DNA from: Mimachlamys varia
Taxonomy: Eukaryota > Mollusca > Bivalvia > Pectinida > Pectinidae
Assembly: GCA_947623455.1 (NCBI GenBank)
Contig: OX392527.1
Span: forward strand, 46,916,401 to 46,980,400
DNA length: 64,000 bases
Direction of reading: 5' to 3'
Below, piece by piece: positions 37,901 to 46,383 of the stretch; position 1 is the first letter of the stretch, and each line of letters opens with the position of its first letter. The notes under the pieces were generated by a model that saw nothing but the letters and a program-made list of their open reading frames with translations, made no database searches and was not told the DNA's origin. The translations under genes and the position numbers were made by a program.

Positions 37901-38254
37901 CCATCCATTTCCGTTATATATATCTGGGTAAAGTGTGATATCATAATGAACGGGTATGATATACCTCGGAAGACGAAGATGTTTCCACGGTTCACTTTCA
38001 TAGTTTGGCATTTCCGTTGTTGTTGTGGCGGCGGCTGTGACATCAGTTCCGGTATTTGCGTCACTTTCTCCCTCTACGTTAGGTAAATTGTCACATGACC
38101 TCGATGGTGCAAGGAACCACACGAGGACCCCTACAACGATCGGAACCACTATTAACAGAACCAATAGCAGATAAAGAAGACGTTTGTTGAGGCTAACCTT
38201 GCCAGTTTCCTGCAAGTCGCCGTCGTCCATCGCTCGAAACTTTTGCATCGCCAT
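10783..38254 (-). CDS. Membrane aminopeptidase N-like M1 zinc metallopeptidase, complete, 19 coding exons
   Basis: Predicted type II membrane ectoenzyme that removes N-terminal residues from peptides outside the cell. The coding exons, 5' to 3' in descending coordinates, are 38254-37602, 27897-27756, 27290-27153, 25969-25849, 25626-25472, 24710-24597, 24241-24107, 22960-22895, 22512-22447, 20690-20515, 18841-18759, 18564-18419, 16978-16775, 16287-16214, 15550-15446, 13335-13165, 12819-12679, 11491-11410 and 10932-10783. All 18 introns are GT-AG and every junction keeps frame: 2922 nt, 973 residues, the usual length for aminopeptidase N (human is 967). Seen: signal anchor about residues 25-48; M1 N-terminal domain about 95-300; GAMEH at 362-366 (family GAMEN); HEIAH at 398-402 with the third zinc ligand Glu421; catalytic Tyr484 in ISYSK; C-terminal ERAP1_C-like helical domain from about 590. 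About eleven N-x-S/T sites lie in the ectodomain. The start is the first ATG after an in-frame stop at 38284-38282, in context AACATGG. The N-to-H change in GAMEN is the one odd catalytic feature. The symbol is left blank because aminopeptidase N paralogues are numerous in invertebrates. Confidence 0.96.
11410..11491 (-). CDS. Aminopeptidase exon 18
   Basis: Acceptor tttaag, donor gtgaga. It encodes [20 protein letters not shown] plus TDFQLEE, matching 'f..gsf.l.rli..vt..f.t..qL.e'. Confidence 0.94.
12679..12819 (-). CDS. Aminopeptidase exon 17
   Basis: Acceptor aaacag, donor gtttgt. It encodes [20 protein letters not shown] and [12 protein letters not shown], the conserved 'i.yis.N.vGr.LaW.fv..NW' block. 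Confidence 0.95.
12895..13035 (-). mobile_element. Decayed tRNA-derived SINE (intron 16)
   Basis: The reverse strand has CTTTCACCAAGACGGCCGGG followed by TTCGATTTCC, matching the head of the element at 56.6 kb with substitutions. Confidence 0.6.
13165..13335 (-). CDS. Aminopeptidase exon 16
   Basis: Acceptor ttacag, donor gtaacg. It encodes [20 protein letters not shown] and [20 protein letters not shown], matching 'I.pnlR..vYc.gi..g...eW......y......ek..ll..L.c....wlL.r'. Confidence 0.95.
15446..15550 (-). CDS. Aminopeptidase exon 15
   Basis: Acceptor ctgtag, donor gtaaga. It encodes [20 protein letters not shown] and [10 protein letters not shown], equivalent to 'lR......AC..G...C...A...F..Wm', with the conserved Cys pair spaced as in the family. 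Confidence 0.95.
15645..15975. repeat. Cluster of CACATG-type inverted words with a 30-bp perfect palindrome (intron 14)
   Basis: At least ten copies of 'attcacatga', 'catgtgaaatt' or CACGTG-bearing variants occur in both orientations. 15665-15694 is a perfect palindrome centred on GAATTC with arms TGAATTTCACATGAA. Confidence 0.8.
16214..16287 (-). CDS. Aminopeptidase exon 14
   Basis: Acceptor ggacag, donor gtgagt, ends in phase 2. It encodes [24 protein letters not shown], an ERAP1_C helix pair containing the family's 'lgw.d' element. Confidence 0.92.
16496..16722 (-). mobile_element. LINE 3' tail, reverse (intron 13)
   Basis: The same 3' UTR in reverse: 'aaccaaagcatcaac'-type end, then 'tcgacgacacctgccatgta'. 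Part of the 'ggtgttccggaagag' block is lost. Confidence 0.75.
16775..16978 (-). CDS. Aminopeptidase exon 13
   Basis: Acceptor tttcag, donor gttagt, 68 codons. It encodes [20 protein letters not shown] and [20 protein letters not shown], matching 'RaqiinDaf.LAraG.l.y..AL.lt.YL..E....pW'. Confidence 0.95.
17259..17653 (-). mobile_element. TTAA-flanked MITE, copy 1 (intron 12)
   Basis: About 395 bp with imperfect terminal inverted repeats, AGGCCCAATATACGTAAC at one end and its complement at the other, flanked by TTAA on both sides. Seven copies in the window share an inner core with 'accggtaaccgcg' and 'cagcagttga'-type sequence. TTAA targets are typical of piggyBac-like elements; with no transposase this is a non-autonomous derivative. 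Family assignment is inference. Confidence 0.88.
17913..18140. mobile_element. Inverted-repeat element with TTCGCG motifs (intron 12)
   Basis: Ends 'tactgtaaaccaacttattt' and 'aataaagttggtttatagta' are near-perfect inverted repeats. The interior has several 'ttcgcg'/'cgcgaa' words at spaced positions. About 228 bp, no coding part. Confidence 0.72.
18419..18564 (-). CDS. Aminopeptidase exon 12
   Basis: Acceptor cctag, donor gtgaat. It encodes [20 protein letters not shown], the 'w...N....G.YRVnYd..nW' signature before the ERAP1_C domain, here with PPN in place of the common D.N. Two sequons. Confidence 0.95.
18759..18841 (-). CDS. Aminopeptidase exon 11
   Basis: Acceptor gtttag, donor gtaagt. 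It encodes [20 protein letters not shown] plus ISKNEDS, the 'Y.W.vp......' strand that opens the post-catalytic domains. Confidence 0.92.
18926..19370 (+). mobile_element. 5'-truncated LINE tail, decayed coding part (intron 10)
   Basis: The same element as at 7149, starting at 'gtcgcagttgattcgatatt'. The coding part is broken by stops and frame changes; the 3' UTR is well kept. Confidence 0.82.
20515..20690 (-). CDS. Aminopeptidase exon 10
   Basis: Acceptor accag. The donor is gtgggt; the later gtgaat three bases on would bring a stop into frame, so phase decides the site. It encodes [20 protein letters not shown] and [10 protein letters not shown], matching 'V..iMd.Wt.Q.G.P.v.v'. Confidence 0.93.
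20800..21197 (+). mobile_element. TTAA MITE, copy 2 (intron 9)
   Basis: About 398 bp, opposite orientation to copy 1. The left flank has decayed to TTAC and the right flank is TTAA. The internal 'ggttaccggtacagcaacag' and the 'gtgggccccacctg' segment are both present. Confidence 0.88.
21351..21733 (-). mobile_element. TTAA MITE, copy 3 (intron 9)
   Basis: About 383 bp with TTAA on both sides, only 150 bp from copy 2 and in opposite orientation. Together the two copies could form a large stem in the transcript. Confidence 0.88.
21913..22270 (+). repeat. ~350-bp dispersed repeat, copy a (intron 9)
   Basis: From 'gacgtaacacatacatgtgc' through 'ctaggggccaaaaggtggga' to 'ggaggctccagtaaacctcg'. 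Found three times plus a fragment. No terminal inverted repeat or coding part seen; class unknown. Confidence 0.75.
22447..22512 (-). CDS. Aminopeptidase exon 9
   Basis: A 66-nt exon, acceptor ttccag, donor gtgagt. It encodes [20 protein letters not shown], the 'YL..f.y.Na...DLW..l' block of the catalytic domain's end. Confidence 0.94.
22895..22960 (-). CDS. Aminopeptidase exon 8
   Basis: A 66-nt exon, acceptor gccag, donor gtaagt. It encodes [20 protein letters not shown], directly continuing ISYSK into the family's 'SYSKGASVLRML' block. Confidence 0.95.
23786..23975. mobile_element. Foldback MITE with GCCCCGCTTTCAC ends (intron 7)
   Basis: 13-bp perfect terminal inverted repeats (GCCCCGCTTTCAC and its complement) bound 190 bp. 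Subterminal 'caattctca'/'tgagaatt' elements are also inverted. Confidence 0.75.
24107..24241 (-). CDS. Aminopeptidase exon 7: catalytic tyrosine
   Basis: Acceptor gtttag, donor gtattt, 45 codons. It encodes [20 protein letters not shown] and VFDSISYSK. Tyr484 matches the transition-state-stabilising Tyr of human aminopeptidase N. Confidence 0.95.
24597..24710 (-). CDS. Aminopeptidase exon 6: third zinc ligand
   Basis: Acceptor tttccag, donor gtatga, 38 codons. It encodes [20 protein letters not shown]: Glu421 is the third zinc ligand in HExxH-x18-E, followed by [10 protein letters not shown], which is standard for the family. Confidence 0.96.
25472..25626 (-). CDS. Aminopeptidase exon 5: GAMEH exopeptidase motif and HEIAH zinc site
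   Basis: Acceptor atgtag, donor gtatac. It encodes [20 protein letters not shown] (residues 352-371) and [10 protein letters not shown] (394-403). Glu365 would bind the substrate N-terminus, His398 and His402 bind zinc and Glu399 is the general base. The fifth residue of the normally GAMEN motif is His366. The reading is CAC on the coding strand and not near a splice site. Confidence 0.96.
25849..25969 (-). CDS. Aminopeptidase exon 4
   Basis: Acceptor atctag, donor gtcagt. It encodes [20 protein letters not shown] and [11 protein letters not shown], the family's '(R)v.a.P......a......l..ye..f...yPLPK.D' segment just before the active site. Two sequons (NQT, NVS) are present. Confidence 0.94.
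26100..26300 (+). mobile_element. LINE 3' tail, diverged (intron 3)
   Basis: 3' UTR with many substitutions, keeping 'acaagggtctccatg' and 'gttttgttgacgcttcggta'. Confidence 0.7.
27153..27290 (-). CDS. Aminopeptidase exon 3
   Basis: Acceptor ttccag, donor gtatgt, 46 codons. It encodes [20 protein letters not shown], the aminopeptidase N motif 'F..S..MSTYL..F.V.DF' at the end of the N domain. Confidence 0.95.
27756..27897 (-). CDS. Aminopeptidase exon 2
   Basis: Acceptor ttaacag, donor gtacgt. It completes the split Arg and codes for [20 protein letters not shown] and [12 protein letters not shown]. The DARRAFP..DEP stretch is a hallmark of the M1 N-terminal domain. The exon is 142 nt and ends on a codon boundary. 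It lies 9.7 kb downstream of exon 1. Confidence 0.95.
28497..28950. repeat. Composite dispersed repeat with 'cctctcggtgtatgcga' module (intron 1)
   Basis: Contains 'atgcctctcggtgtatgcga', 'tttaaagtgctaccaccctg' and, further on, 'taagacttgcgtatgtctcg' and 'atcgcctcttacgatcatgc'. The first ~150 bp match 9826-9990. Similar composites are common in bivalve genomes as far as I know; class undetermined. Confidence 0.6.
29611..29877. mobile_element. Foldback MITE with ~35-bp inverted ends (intron 1)
   Basis: The left end 'gcctgtattcatgaaaccgt' ... 'ctcatgctcaagcatg' pairs with the right end 'tgcttgagcatgagaacggt' ... 'ttcatgaatacgggc'. A fragment of the right end recurs at 41615-41669. Confidence 0.82.
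29958..30378 (+). repeat. ~350-bp dispersed repeat, copy b, followed by a 48-bp restart of its own left end
   Basis: A full copy (29958-30319) is followed at 30331-30378 by its first 48 bp again ('atcacgtaacacacacatat' ... 'cttaaattt'). This is a partial tandem arrangement and hints that the element amplifies in tandem or ends in short direct repeats. Confidence 0.72.
30525..30705 (-). mobile_element. LINE 3' tail, reverse (intron 1)
   Basis: A reverse copy of the 3' UTR from 'gggaataccaaagcgtcaac' to 'cttctgcttcatcgaataca'. The adjacent open frame (30881-30489) runs through it and is not a gene. Confidence 0.75.
31062..34459. repeat. 68-bp minisatellite, about 50 copies, in aminopeptidase intron 1
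   Basis: The unit, about 68 bp, contains 'gattcctcaacatctcgtac', 'actagtacgcttcacactgg' and 'tcattagtctgat'. 3398 bp equals almost exactly 50 units. Subtypes differ at the segment before GTACTAG (acatcagt, acccagt, acttcagc, acgtcagt) and at aacatctcg versus accatctcg. The upstream two-thirds is more uniform than the last third. Nearly every unit has the 10-bp palindrome GTACTAGTAC. No frame is open through the array. Confidence 0.98.
34903..35059. mobile_element. Foldback element: 157-bp near-perfect hairpin (intron 1)
   Basis: The left arm 'tatgtaggatagggatattc' plus 'cacccgaggggtcacaaaat' pairs with the right arm reading the complement. The match extends out to 'agactctttca' and its complement 'tgaaagagtct', and the loop is about 30 nt with its own 'acccgaggcttgccgagggt' hairpin. 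No coding capacity. Confidence 0.85.
35056..35455. mobile_element. Putative MITE with TTTTCTCTCATATC terminal inverted repeats (intron 1)
   Basis: TTTTCTCTCATATC at 35059-35072 is matched by GATATGAGAGAAAA near 35440-35453. The inside is less AT-rich and has two copies of GTGACGTCACGTC and a small stem 'gctatgtaag...cttacatagc'. It sits directly beside the foldback hairpin, and the two may form one composite element. Confidence 0.6.
35329..35363. promoter_or_regulatory. Paired CRE octamers TGACGTCA
   Basis: Full palindromic TGACGTCA at 35329-35336 and 35356-35363, each inside the 13-mer GTGACGTCACGTC. CREB/ATF factors bind this octamer. The pair lies within a transposon-like element in intron 1; use as an enhancer is not shown. 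Confidence 0.35.
36080..36403 (+). mobile_element. TTAA MITE, copy 4, internally deleted (intron 1)
   Basis: About 324 bp. It lacks the 'ggttaccggtacagcagcag' core through a deletion after 'agcaatattcaaga', and its right TTAA has decayed. Confidence 0.85.
37098..37292 (+). mobile_element. tRNA-derived SINE with B-box region deleted (intron 1)
   Basis: A tRNA-like head 'gtggtcgagtggttaaggta' contains an A-box-like TGGTCGAGTGG. The body holds 'ctccggctttcctccacctc' and ends 'ggacgttaaacaaaataaac'. The segment between head and body where a B box would sit is missing, so this copy should not be transcribable by Pol III from its own promoter. Confidence 0.75.
37602..38254 (-). CDS. Aminopeptidase exon 1: start codon, cytoplasmic tail, signal anchor, Thr-rich stalk, start of M1 N domain
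   Basis: This exon codes for residues 1-217 plus two bases of 218. The order is: a short tail with basic residues, a hydrophobic helix about 25-48 ([13 protein letters not shown]...), a Ser/Thr-rich stalk with a run of Thr near 75-80, then the M1 N-domain opening ([19 protein letters not shown]). Four N-glycosylation sequons follow. The donor gtgagt ends the exon after GAAACCAG. Lack of a cleavable signal peptide and the single helix support type II topology. Confidence 0.95.
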
Positions 38255-38871
38255 GTTTGAAAGGTCAAATGATAACGCGCATTAAAACGGTATCAGTGGT
38301 AGAAAATTGCTACCAAAGAAAGGGATCCAATTCGAGGCAAATTAAAAAACTGCAAATATCGTCAGTATTGACGTCTTTGAGGTTATCGTCCTGGCTTTCA
38401 ATGATCCAGAATAAACAGCGTTTCCTCGCAGATTCTGACAATATGAAGCAGGTCACTACATTAACACAACGTGTTATGAGTACAATGTATATTGTTTATA
38501 ATGCTAATCGCGATTGTCCGTCCTGTTAGTGATATATGGAACCGTTGTTTATAATAATACTCCAGTGTATGAATGAGGCAGTTCTTGTCCATTCAATGGC
38601 TATCGCCTGAAGCCTACTCGATGGAGACGGCTGGATCACATCTGGATAACCCTTGCACTCACCCCTTCAGTAATAACGTATAATAACCACACCGTGAGTA
38701 CTTGTTACGGAGACGAGAAGAGCCACTCCAGGGATAACTTGCCCCTCCACCTACACCTTGACTGAGATAAGGGGATGTGATGTTTGATTTACCTGACTGT
38801 AGTAACGATTGTTTACATGTGGTCCTCCCCTCCTCCTCGAGTTCGCCAGTGTCTGCATGGTACGGCGAGCA

Positions 38872-38879
38872 TATTTATA
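38872..38879 (-). promoter_or_regulatory. Candidate TATA box of the aminopeptidase gene
   Basis: TATAAATA on the minus strand, about 620 bp upstream of the start codon. If used, transcription would begin near 38845 and leave a 5' UTR of about 590 nt, or less if it is spliced. A motif match only. Confidence 0.3.
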
Positions 38880-39427
38880 CTGTAAGCATCTAAGTGCCTA
38901 ACAGTACCACTCGCTAACATACTTTATCCCTTAACATGTTTAACATTTTACATACATATAAATTATTCATAGTTTTCTGCTCAGTAGTTATGCAAACAGT
39001 TGAGCAATATGATTTCCAATACATATCATTTTTTGAAAACAAGAAATAAAATTTGATTACGAAGTGTTATTCTCGTGTTTGTCTTGAGTATAATTCTTTC
39101 AGTAACGTAATAATTGTTTTCACTAAATGTATATGCTAACAAATCTTTCAGGCAAATTCTTCTTAAACCGTACACCTTATGGGATACTGACCTGTCGCCA
39201 TTAACAATGACGGCTACGCATGAAACTATTCACACTAATCTTACTGCAACAAGCGTACTACATTTCCCATATTGTTATGACTAGCTCAGACAGGTGTAGT
39301 TTGTCTCTGACAGTTTTGGAATCTTTCCTCTTTTGTTCGTGTTTTTTAGAGAGAAATCCGAGGTTATCACGTAATTGTTAACATTGACATCTTGCCGAAG
39401 GTCTAGACATCAGTATAAGCATACTGA
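38880..39427. other. Intergenic upstream of the aminopeptidase gene
   Basis: AT-rich sequence before the possible TATA box; nothing else recognisable. Confidence 0.5.
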
Positions 39428-39623
39428 AGGGGTTTTACGCACCTGACCCTTCTGCTTCTACATAAGTTTAGACATTTTGGATTCCTACCTTTTGGCCCCT
39501 AGCATCACTGAAAAGTCCTATGAGGACGAAACTGCTGTATGGTGCAGTGTAATTCATTGTTTCGGCATGCCGTATCTATAACTAAATTTAAGAGGTGCAG
39601 CACATGTGTGTGTTACGTCATCT
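39428..39623 (-). repeat. ~350-bp dispersed repeat, copy c, partial, reverse
   Basis: Reverse copy keeping 'ccttttggcccctagcatca' and the terminal 'gcacatgtgtgtgttacgtc'. It lacks the distal third seen in copies a and b. Confidence 0.72.
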
Positions 39624-42600
39624 CCAAACTAATTTACAGGAACACTAAGCCCATGATTTCCGCTGCCTGATTTAAGGGGTATTCAATACTTCAATAAAGG
39701 AATGCTCATGTTAAGGTTTCAAGCTATAGGTCAAAAACTCCAATCTTACAAAGAGTGATTTATAATTAAATTCCATAAAGGAGAAAATGTGATCGCCTAA
39801 ATAATGAGAAAGAGATGTTAATATGACTTCGTTTTAGGTCCTGTTCAATTTTTTATGAAAAAATAATATCGTTAATTCTCTATTTAACTGTGATGCTTCA
39901 CTTTTGCTCCATTGTAAAACAGATCTCGTGTTGCCAAGAAACTTTCATTAGCTATAATGCAGCATATCGAAATATAAAATCTATGTTTATGGAGCTGTTA
40001 AATTGAAAACATTTTGCGTGAAACACGAGAGAAGCGTGCCACGATTTTCTCGAACACATTTCCACGTGTTTACTTGAAATAGATATATATCTAAAAAAAA
40101 GGGGGCACAAGAAACCAATTTTGAAACATCAGACGATTTCTTGTAAATATTTCATGAAATTACTATTTCAAGACCAGGACTTTTCCGAACAAAATCAGAC
40201 AGCACTTGGTTCAGGAATAAATAATTCATAGCGAAGAACAATATTTTCCCTCTCTAAACCAATGTTTACCAAATGGAGGAATCTAATTCTATACACGTGC
40301 AGACAATATGGATTAAACACTGACCTACATTCGTTTTAAAGCCTCGTCAGTATTGACATTAATTGGGTTACATTTGTGTTAGTTTGAACCAGCTCCGCAA
40401 ATAGGAAAATGTCAGCATCTCTTATGTGAATTCCATACGAGTTTCCCTCACAGTGGGGACCACACCGACTAAAAATGGCTCAAAAATCGCCAAACGCAAC
40501 TGTCGTATCAAGCTTACTCTCACTAAAATAAATTATCGCAGATTTAGCTTCTCATTTCATAATAGTTTCTTTATTATTAAATCAATTCAAACTTGTAACA
40601 ACTGTTTAAACCATTTTATGAAGTTATCACTGAAATATAAATTATTCTTAAGTCTACATTTCGACACTTGAAATCAATCCATACCTATATTGAAAGTAAA
40701 TTTCGCAATTAAAATTCGTATGTAAAGTGTTACACTTCCATGGATACTATACCGGAAGACGCAAACTAGTGGTAAAGTTTTAGTAATGTTTTATCTATTT
40801 TCCGGATATTTCTGCACATAAATCCCTTACATTGTCTTATTTATAGCGATGCACATTAACATGAAACATTTGGGCTACATGTGTTCAGTACGGTTTACTA
40901 CGAGTATGTGTTTCCCAGATGTATGTCCTCCGTCAGTTAATGTTGTGACCTAGTTCTCAAACCTTCATATAAGTGTGTATAAACGATTTCTGTACGCCCA
41001 ATATCAGAAATAAATGTCTTGGCATACACTTGTCATAAACCAAGCTGTTTCTGGTAAGCTTCATCTGTATAAAAATAATAAATGTAAATATAATATGCTT
41101 CCAGTATGATAAAAAAGCAGAGAATGCCATAGCGTTAGCAAAACTATAATCCGAACTCAAAAACGATTAAACCAGGGACAAAATTTGAACGAGTAGATTT
41201 ACATGGAGACCCTTGAAAAAGTACAAGAAATTAGACCAGGTGTTCCGGAAGAGTAAGTGCTTCTGCGTCATCGACGACACCAGTCATCTAAATCTAGGTC
41301 AGATCAAAGTAAATGGCATGGCCTCAAAGTGAGAACTGAGGCATACTTATCAGTCACTTATAAGCTACTCGCCAAATTCAGCTTCGTATGAAAACAAAAA
41401 CAAGTCAGCCAAGAGTGTGGCACAGTTTGTGCCCAGTTGAATACCAACTGTCAGTACATTCGTGCTACATTGTATATAAGCTACGGAAATGAAAACTGGA
41501 TCTATCGATGGAAATTGACAACACAAATAGATATGTATTGATGCCACACTTTTGATGTTTAAGCCCTCGCCATGAAATGGGAAGGTCTAGAGTTATGGTC
41601 AAATTAATCTTTGAAATTGAGCACAAAATCCATGCTTGAGCATGAGAAGGTTTTCATGAATACGGACCCAGGTGTTCCGAAAGAGTCAGCGTCTTTTGCT
41701 TCATCGGCTTCACCCTTCATTGAATAACCCAAATCTTTATTTACGCGATTGTAACGTTTTTGAATATGTTGATACAGTAAGTACGCCTGTTTGTTGTGAC
41801 AGATAGTTATGCCTCAGCTCTCACTTTGGGGCCATGACATTTACTTGGATCTGACCTTTAGGGCCAAAGGTTAACGATTTATACAAGAATTTTCCTTCAC
41901 AAAAGAAAAAAAAAAGCAAACAAACTTTCAACAACAGATTTTACTTTATAAATTGGAAATACGAGTAACAGGGAGAATACTTCATGAACAGTACATGTGT
42001 GCTGTACCAGGCAGTGGGTGAAATACACTAAGTTAATGTATTCTTTGTGCATTTTGCATAAGTAAACATTTACGTGATAAAAAAAAGCATGGCCTTAAAA
42101 GGGACATAACAAGAGTTAATGTATTTACAATGACCGAGAGCGGTACAGACATGAAAAGTAAAACTACTTCTTATTCAAATGAGTCGGTCTAGGAAAGTGT
42201 GCATGTGTCTTTACTTTGCTGATTTAATTGTCTTGAGTAAAGAAATATTTGTATGACAGTGAATAAATTTTAATAACTATTCCTTTTTCATGTACAAACA
42301 GATTTGTTCAGCTCTTCACAAGATTATACATATTTCATTGTTGTCCTGGAAATAAAAGTTATTATGACATAAAGAAAGATTTCAGTTATATTTTAACGTA
42401 TTTGACCTTTGACCTTAGAAGTCAAGGTATCCGTGCCCTTACTACAAAATACTAAGGTTGGCGTATGTTTCATCACGACATATCTACAGAAAAAAGAACA
42501 TGTATATGCAAACACATGTTTGTATAAATTACAAATGGAATTATTTTTTCGTCGAAAGTAGTGTTACTATATCAAAATTTCACCGTATAAGAGCTATGTA

Positions 42601-44463
42601 TGATAGACCTATGCGGGGCGAGTTCGGGTCACCGGTGTACTGACTTGAGGCGTGTTTTGCGGAAAGGAAGGTGGAAGGTTACTAGAATGGCGATTAATCA
42701 TCGTAATTATACACGTTTAGCGTACGTGTGGTTTATAAAAGTTTCTGTGTTAAAAGGCTCATAACATGTAAGCAAACTTCGGGTTGCGTTCATCTGTTAT
42801 GTATCAAAACTTTGTTGTAAAAGCGTTTTATATATATATTTAAATACAAGATCTATATATGGGATCTGTTTTAGACATAACGCAAAACCCAAACACAAGA
42901 AAGTGGTTATGAACAATTATAAATCAAAAGATCATTCATGCATGAAAGCAAAATGGAAACAAGCACAATGCATCTTTAGACATACATCTTAATTATGTAT
43001 TCTTGCTCATGTGTTATTTACATGTCCTTCGCATTATGTACATGTACATGTATGCATAAAGGTAAATTCCTTGCTTAACCTATTGGTAATTGTACGTTTG
43101 TATAGGTGTGTGTCTGCAATTAAAATTACGCTCAAAACATACATTTATTTTTTTGTAATTCGAGTTTTACTATTGTTTTCTCAAGTACGACCCTGACAAA
43201 TGTATTTTCATTATGTGACGCCACAGACTTTAACACTACGACAGAATACTATTTCATTTAATTAATCTTCAAATATGGCATTTTGGGGAGGGGGTGCCAG
43301 GGTCACACTGAAATAACGTACAGTGACTTTAGCCTGATCTCCAGTGTCCTTGCTATCGTATGAGATAATTCTTATTTTTTTAATTACAGAACACGAACAG
43401 ATGTACATGGTTTGTTGGGCAGTGGGGTGACGAGGGTGGAGATATGGTGGGGACTTTTTGCTTCTAGTCTTCTGTCTTCTGGCAATATTCGTCAGTCTGT
43501 CTCAACAAATTACTGACATAGGGTGTTTTATTAGGGGATAAGAACTACTATACATAATAAATGAACAGATTGTAATGTACAGGTAATGATGCATTAGTAT
43601 TAAAAGAGAGGAAGGGGGGGAGAAGGTCGAGTCGGTGGTCTAACATCTACATGTAGGTATGCGATGCGAGTGTTGTGTTGTCTGATTCTAGAATTTGAAA
43701 CAAGGGGGAGATAAGCTAGAAGGAAAATAGAATAGCGAAATTCTCTATAGAAACTTAGGGGCTGGTAGCCAGTCAAGTCTCGTGCGATTGCTTGTTTGTT
43801 TGTTTGTTAATGAGCTGCCTATGCGGGCACTACCTGGTGCGTACACTGCACTCGTCTGTTAGAGTTACTTCCCCTTGACATATGGTTTAGTGATGTTTTT
43901 GACCGTCTTAAGGTTCTGCTTGTTTTCTTATAATATAACCAGCAGCATTTTGGTTATTATCCACAGGTTTTTCTCCATTGTTTTCGTTTAAGTTACACTA
44001 CTGTAGAATATGTCGATTTCTTTGCTATAGGTATAGTGCTTTAACCAGCTATATATCAACACCTGTGACATGCAGGTATTCAATTTTGTGTAATATGATT
44101 ATTTTATTATTCTAGAGTCTGTGATATACTACTGTATGCTACTGCGATAAAATTGTGTTATATTTGTTTCTTATCTGTTGTTTATATATTTTAATTTCAT
44201 GTTTTTGGTTGTCTGTTATAATGTATAATTTGCATTACTTTTAGCTCGTGCTTTAATTTGTTTCTATATGCATTTTGATACTTGCCATGTTTTTCTGTTG
44301 CTCATACATGTTTGTCGCAGGTATAACCCTAATTTCACTTTCTTTATATATGGGAATTTAAATAAAATAAATAAGATAAAAGTTTCTTTATCTTATATTT
44401 CTTCGTACTTTGTCAAGAATTTTGGGATTTCTTCCGATTAAAAACCTAAAATAAATCGCTATT
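39624..44463. other. Intergenic, repeat fragments only
   Basis: Apart from the LINE tails at 41.1-41.9 kb and the foldback fragment at 41615-41669, I see no gene. Short purine-rich runs occur near 43.27 and 43.60 kb. Confidence 0.55.
41108..41345 (-). mobile_element. LINE 3' tail, reverse
   Basis: A reverse copy, well kept, ending with 'ctcaaagtgagaactgaggc'. Two scrambled pieces of the same tail follow at 41669-41715 (reverse) and 41757-41865 (forward), the second pointing the other way. Confidence 0.75.
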
Positions 44464-44631
44464 TTAAAGGCCCAATATACGTAACTTTCGGCAAAACTTG
44501 GAGCGAAAATCAAGCCAAATAACTTTTTTATATTTATAGATTTAGTTAAGAATTACTGATATCAACAATATTCAATTTTTTCAGCATTTTTTAGAATCAC
44601 AAAAAAATTCATGAAGTATATTGGGCCTTAA
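44464..44631 (+). mobile_element. TTAA MITE, copy 5, reduced to its two ends
   Basis: About 168 bp with TTAA on both sides, but the middle ~225 bp are missing. It abuts copy 6 with one base between the two TTAA sites. Confidence 0.85.
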
Positions 44632-44632
44632 A

Positions 44633-45025
44633 TTAAAGGCCCAATATACGTAACTTCAGGGAAATTTTCGCGATTCTGAAAAATTCTGAAGAAAAATCCA
44701 GTTGATAATCATGCAAAAATAAGCCTAAAACGAAGTAAACCTGAGCGGTAACTAAAAAAGAACTCTTGACAAAAAAATCCAAAGAATTGAAAATAGTTCA
44801 GGTGGGGCCCACTTCAACAACAAATCGAAGGTAGAAGACGGTTCGAAATGGACGCGTGTTTACAAATAGCGTGTTTCGACTGCTGCTGTACCGGTAACCG
44901 CGAAAGAATTCATCTTGAATATTACTGATATCAGCTAATTTTAACTAAATCTATAAATATAAAAAGTTATTAGGCTTGATTTTCTCTTCAAGTTTTGCCG
45001 AAAGTTACGTTTATTGGGCCTTTAA
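44633..45025 (-). mobile_element. TTAA MITE, copy 6, full length
   Basis: About 393 bp, TTAA on both sides, good inverted repeats. With copy 5 it forms a head-to-head pair inserted at the same place. Confidence 0.9.
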
Positions 45026-46233
45026 ACAAAAAATTCAAAATTAAAATTCTGAATTAAATAAGATAGATTTCGTTACAAATCTTTATTAAACCAATAGAAA
45101 TAGCATCAATTTAAAGGGGCTAATTGGGGCGATTCATGATATTATATAACTCACTGAAATCTCTACTAAACAAATAGGAAAAAGCATCAATTTCAAGAAG
45201 CTAATTGGGGAAATTCATGATATTATGTAATTCACTGAAATCGGAACGTATGAAAATAAATTAATTGAATTCCCTTTTAGCTTAATATCTTTCACATGTT
45301 CAACACTTTGATTATGGTATCAAAATGCGATTCAAAACATCTGCTATGTAAGAAAAGAAACCACAAAAATGCCAGTTTCATTCTGCCGATAAGAAAAATG
45401 AGCGAAGCTCATCGGAACGGAAACTTAAAACGAAAGTGACATTGAAATATTTGATGTAGCCAATTCATCAAAGGAAACCTTAAAACGTTGTAACGATCCG
45501 GTATTAACCCTGTCTGATTAGTCCGTGTGTTTTTACGTTTTATGAAATATCTAATTTCGTTGATCCTTCGATTACCATGGAGTCGATGTGCTATTGACCG
45601 ATTTTCGTAATTGTTTCTAGGAACCGTCCTCTATAGCACAGACGATATGTCAAATTTTGATGAATGAAAGTCCATAAAATCGATAAATTGATACAGTACG
45701 ACTTCTGCTCATTTCCTGTTTGTTTGCCGCACCATAACTCTATTGATCAAACGTGTCAGTGAATGTTTTTTCCCTACAAAACCCTTACAATGACTCTTTT
45801 AACTTGTTTTTGACTGTCAAACCAGACAAAGTTTTAAAAAATTTAATTATTGCGATTTATTTTACAAATCTGAGATGCCCTAGGTCATGAGTGCGCACAG
45901 TAAAACTATTATTGACAATAGATAAGTGATCCATTCAGAAAACCTCGGCTCTACTTTCTCAATCGTGCTAGCTAGCGTTCAGCTATCTACATCAGCAAGC
46001 TGTGACGTAGGTACTGTGTACCATCCGTTGTTTGCATAAGATGTGATTTTTTCTTTACCTTTGTGACTTTTCACTCAAGTAGGACAGGATAACTATGTCA
46101 ATAGATGTTATCTTATATTATCTTAAGTAAGTGACGAGCATGTTACTATGGGGGTGGCTTCAGTACAGATATGAGTGTCTATTTATAGTTGGAGAAGCTA
46201 GCGGAGCAAATATGAACGGCATTTGGGGACTTA

Positions 46234-46383
46234 TCGTTTGGTTTGGTTTGTTTTACGTCCTATTAATAACAAGGGTCATTTAAGGACGTGCAAGGTTTTG
46301 GAGGTGGAGGAAAGCCGGTGTACCCGGAGAAAAAACACCGACCTACGGTCAGTACATGCAGCTGGCAACTGCCCCACGTGGGG
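46234..46383 (-). mobile_element. SINE body, 5'-truncated
   Basis: Reverse copy of the body shared with the element at 37.1 kb ('ggaggtggaggaaagccggt', 'cctattaataacaagggtca'), lacking the tRNA-like head. Confidence 0.72.
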
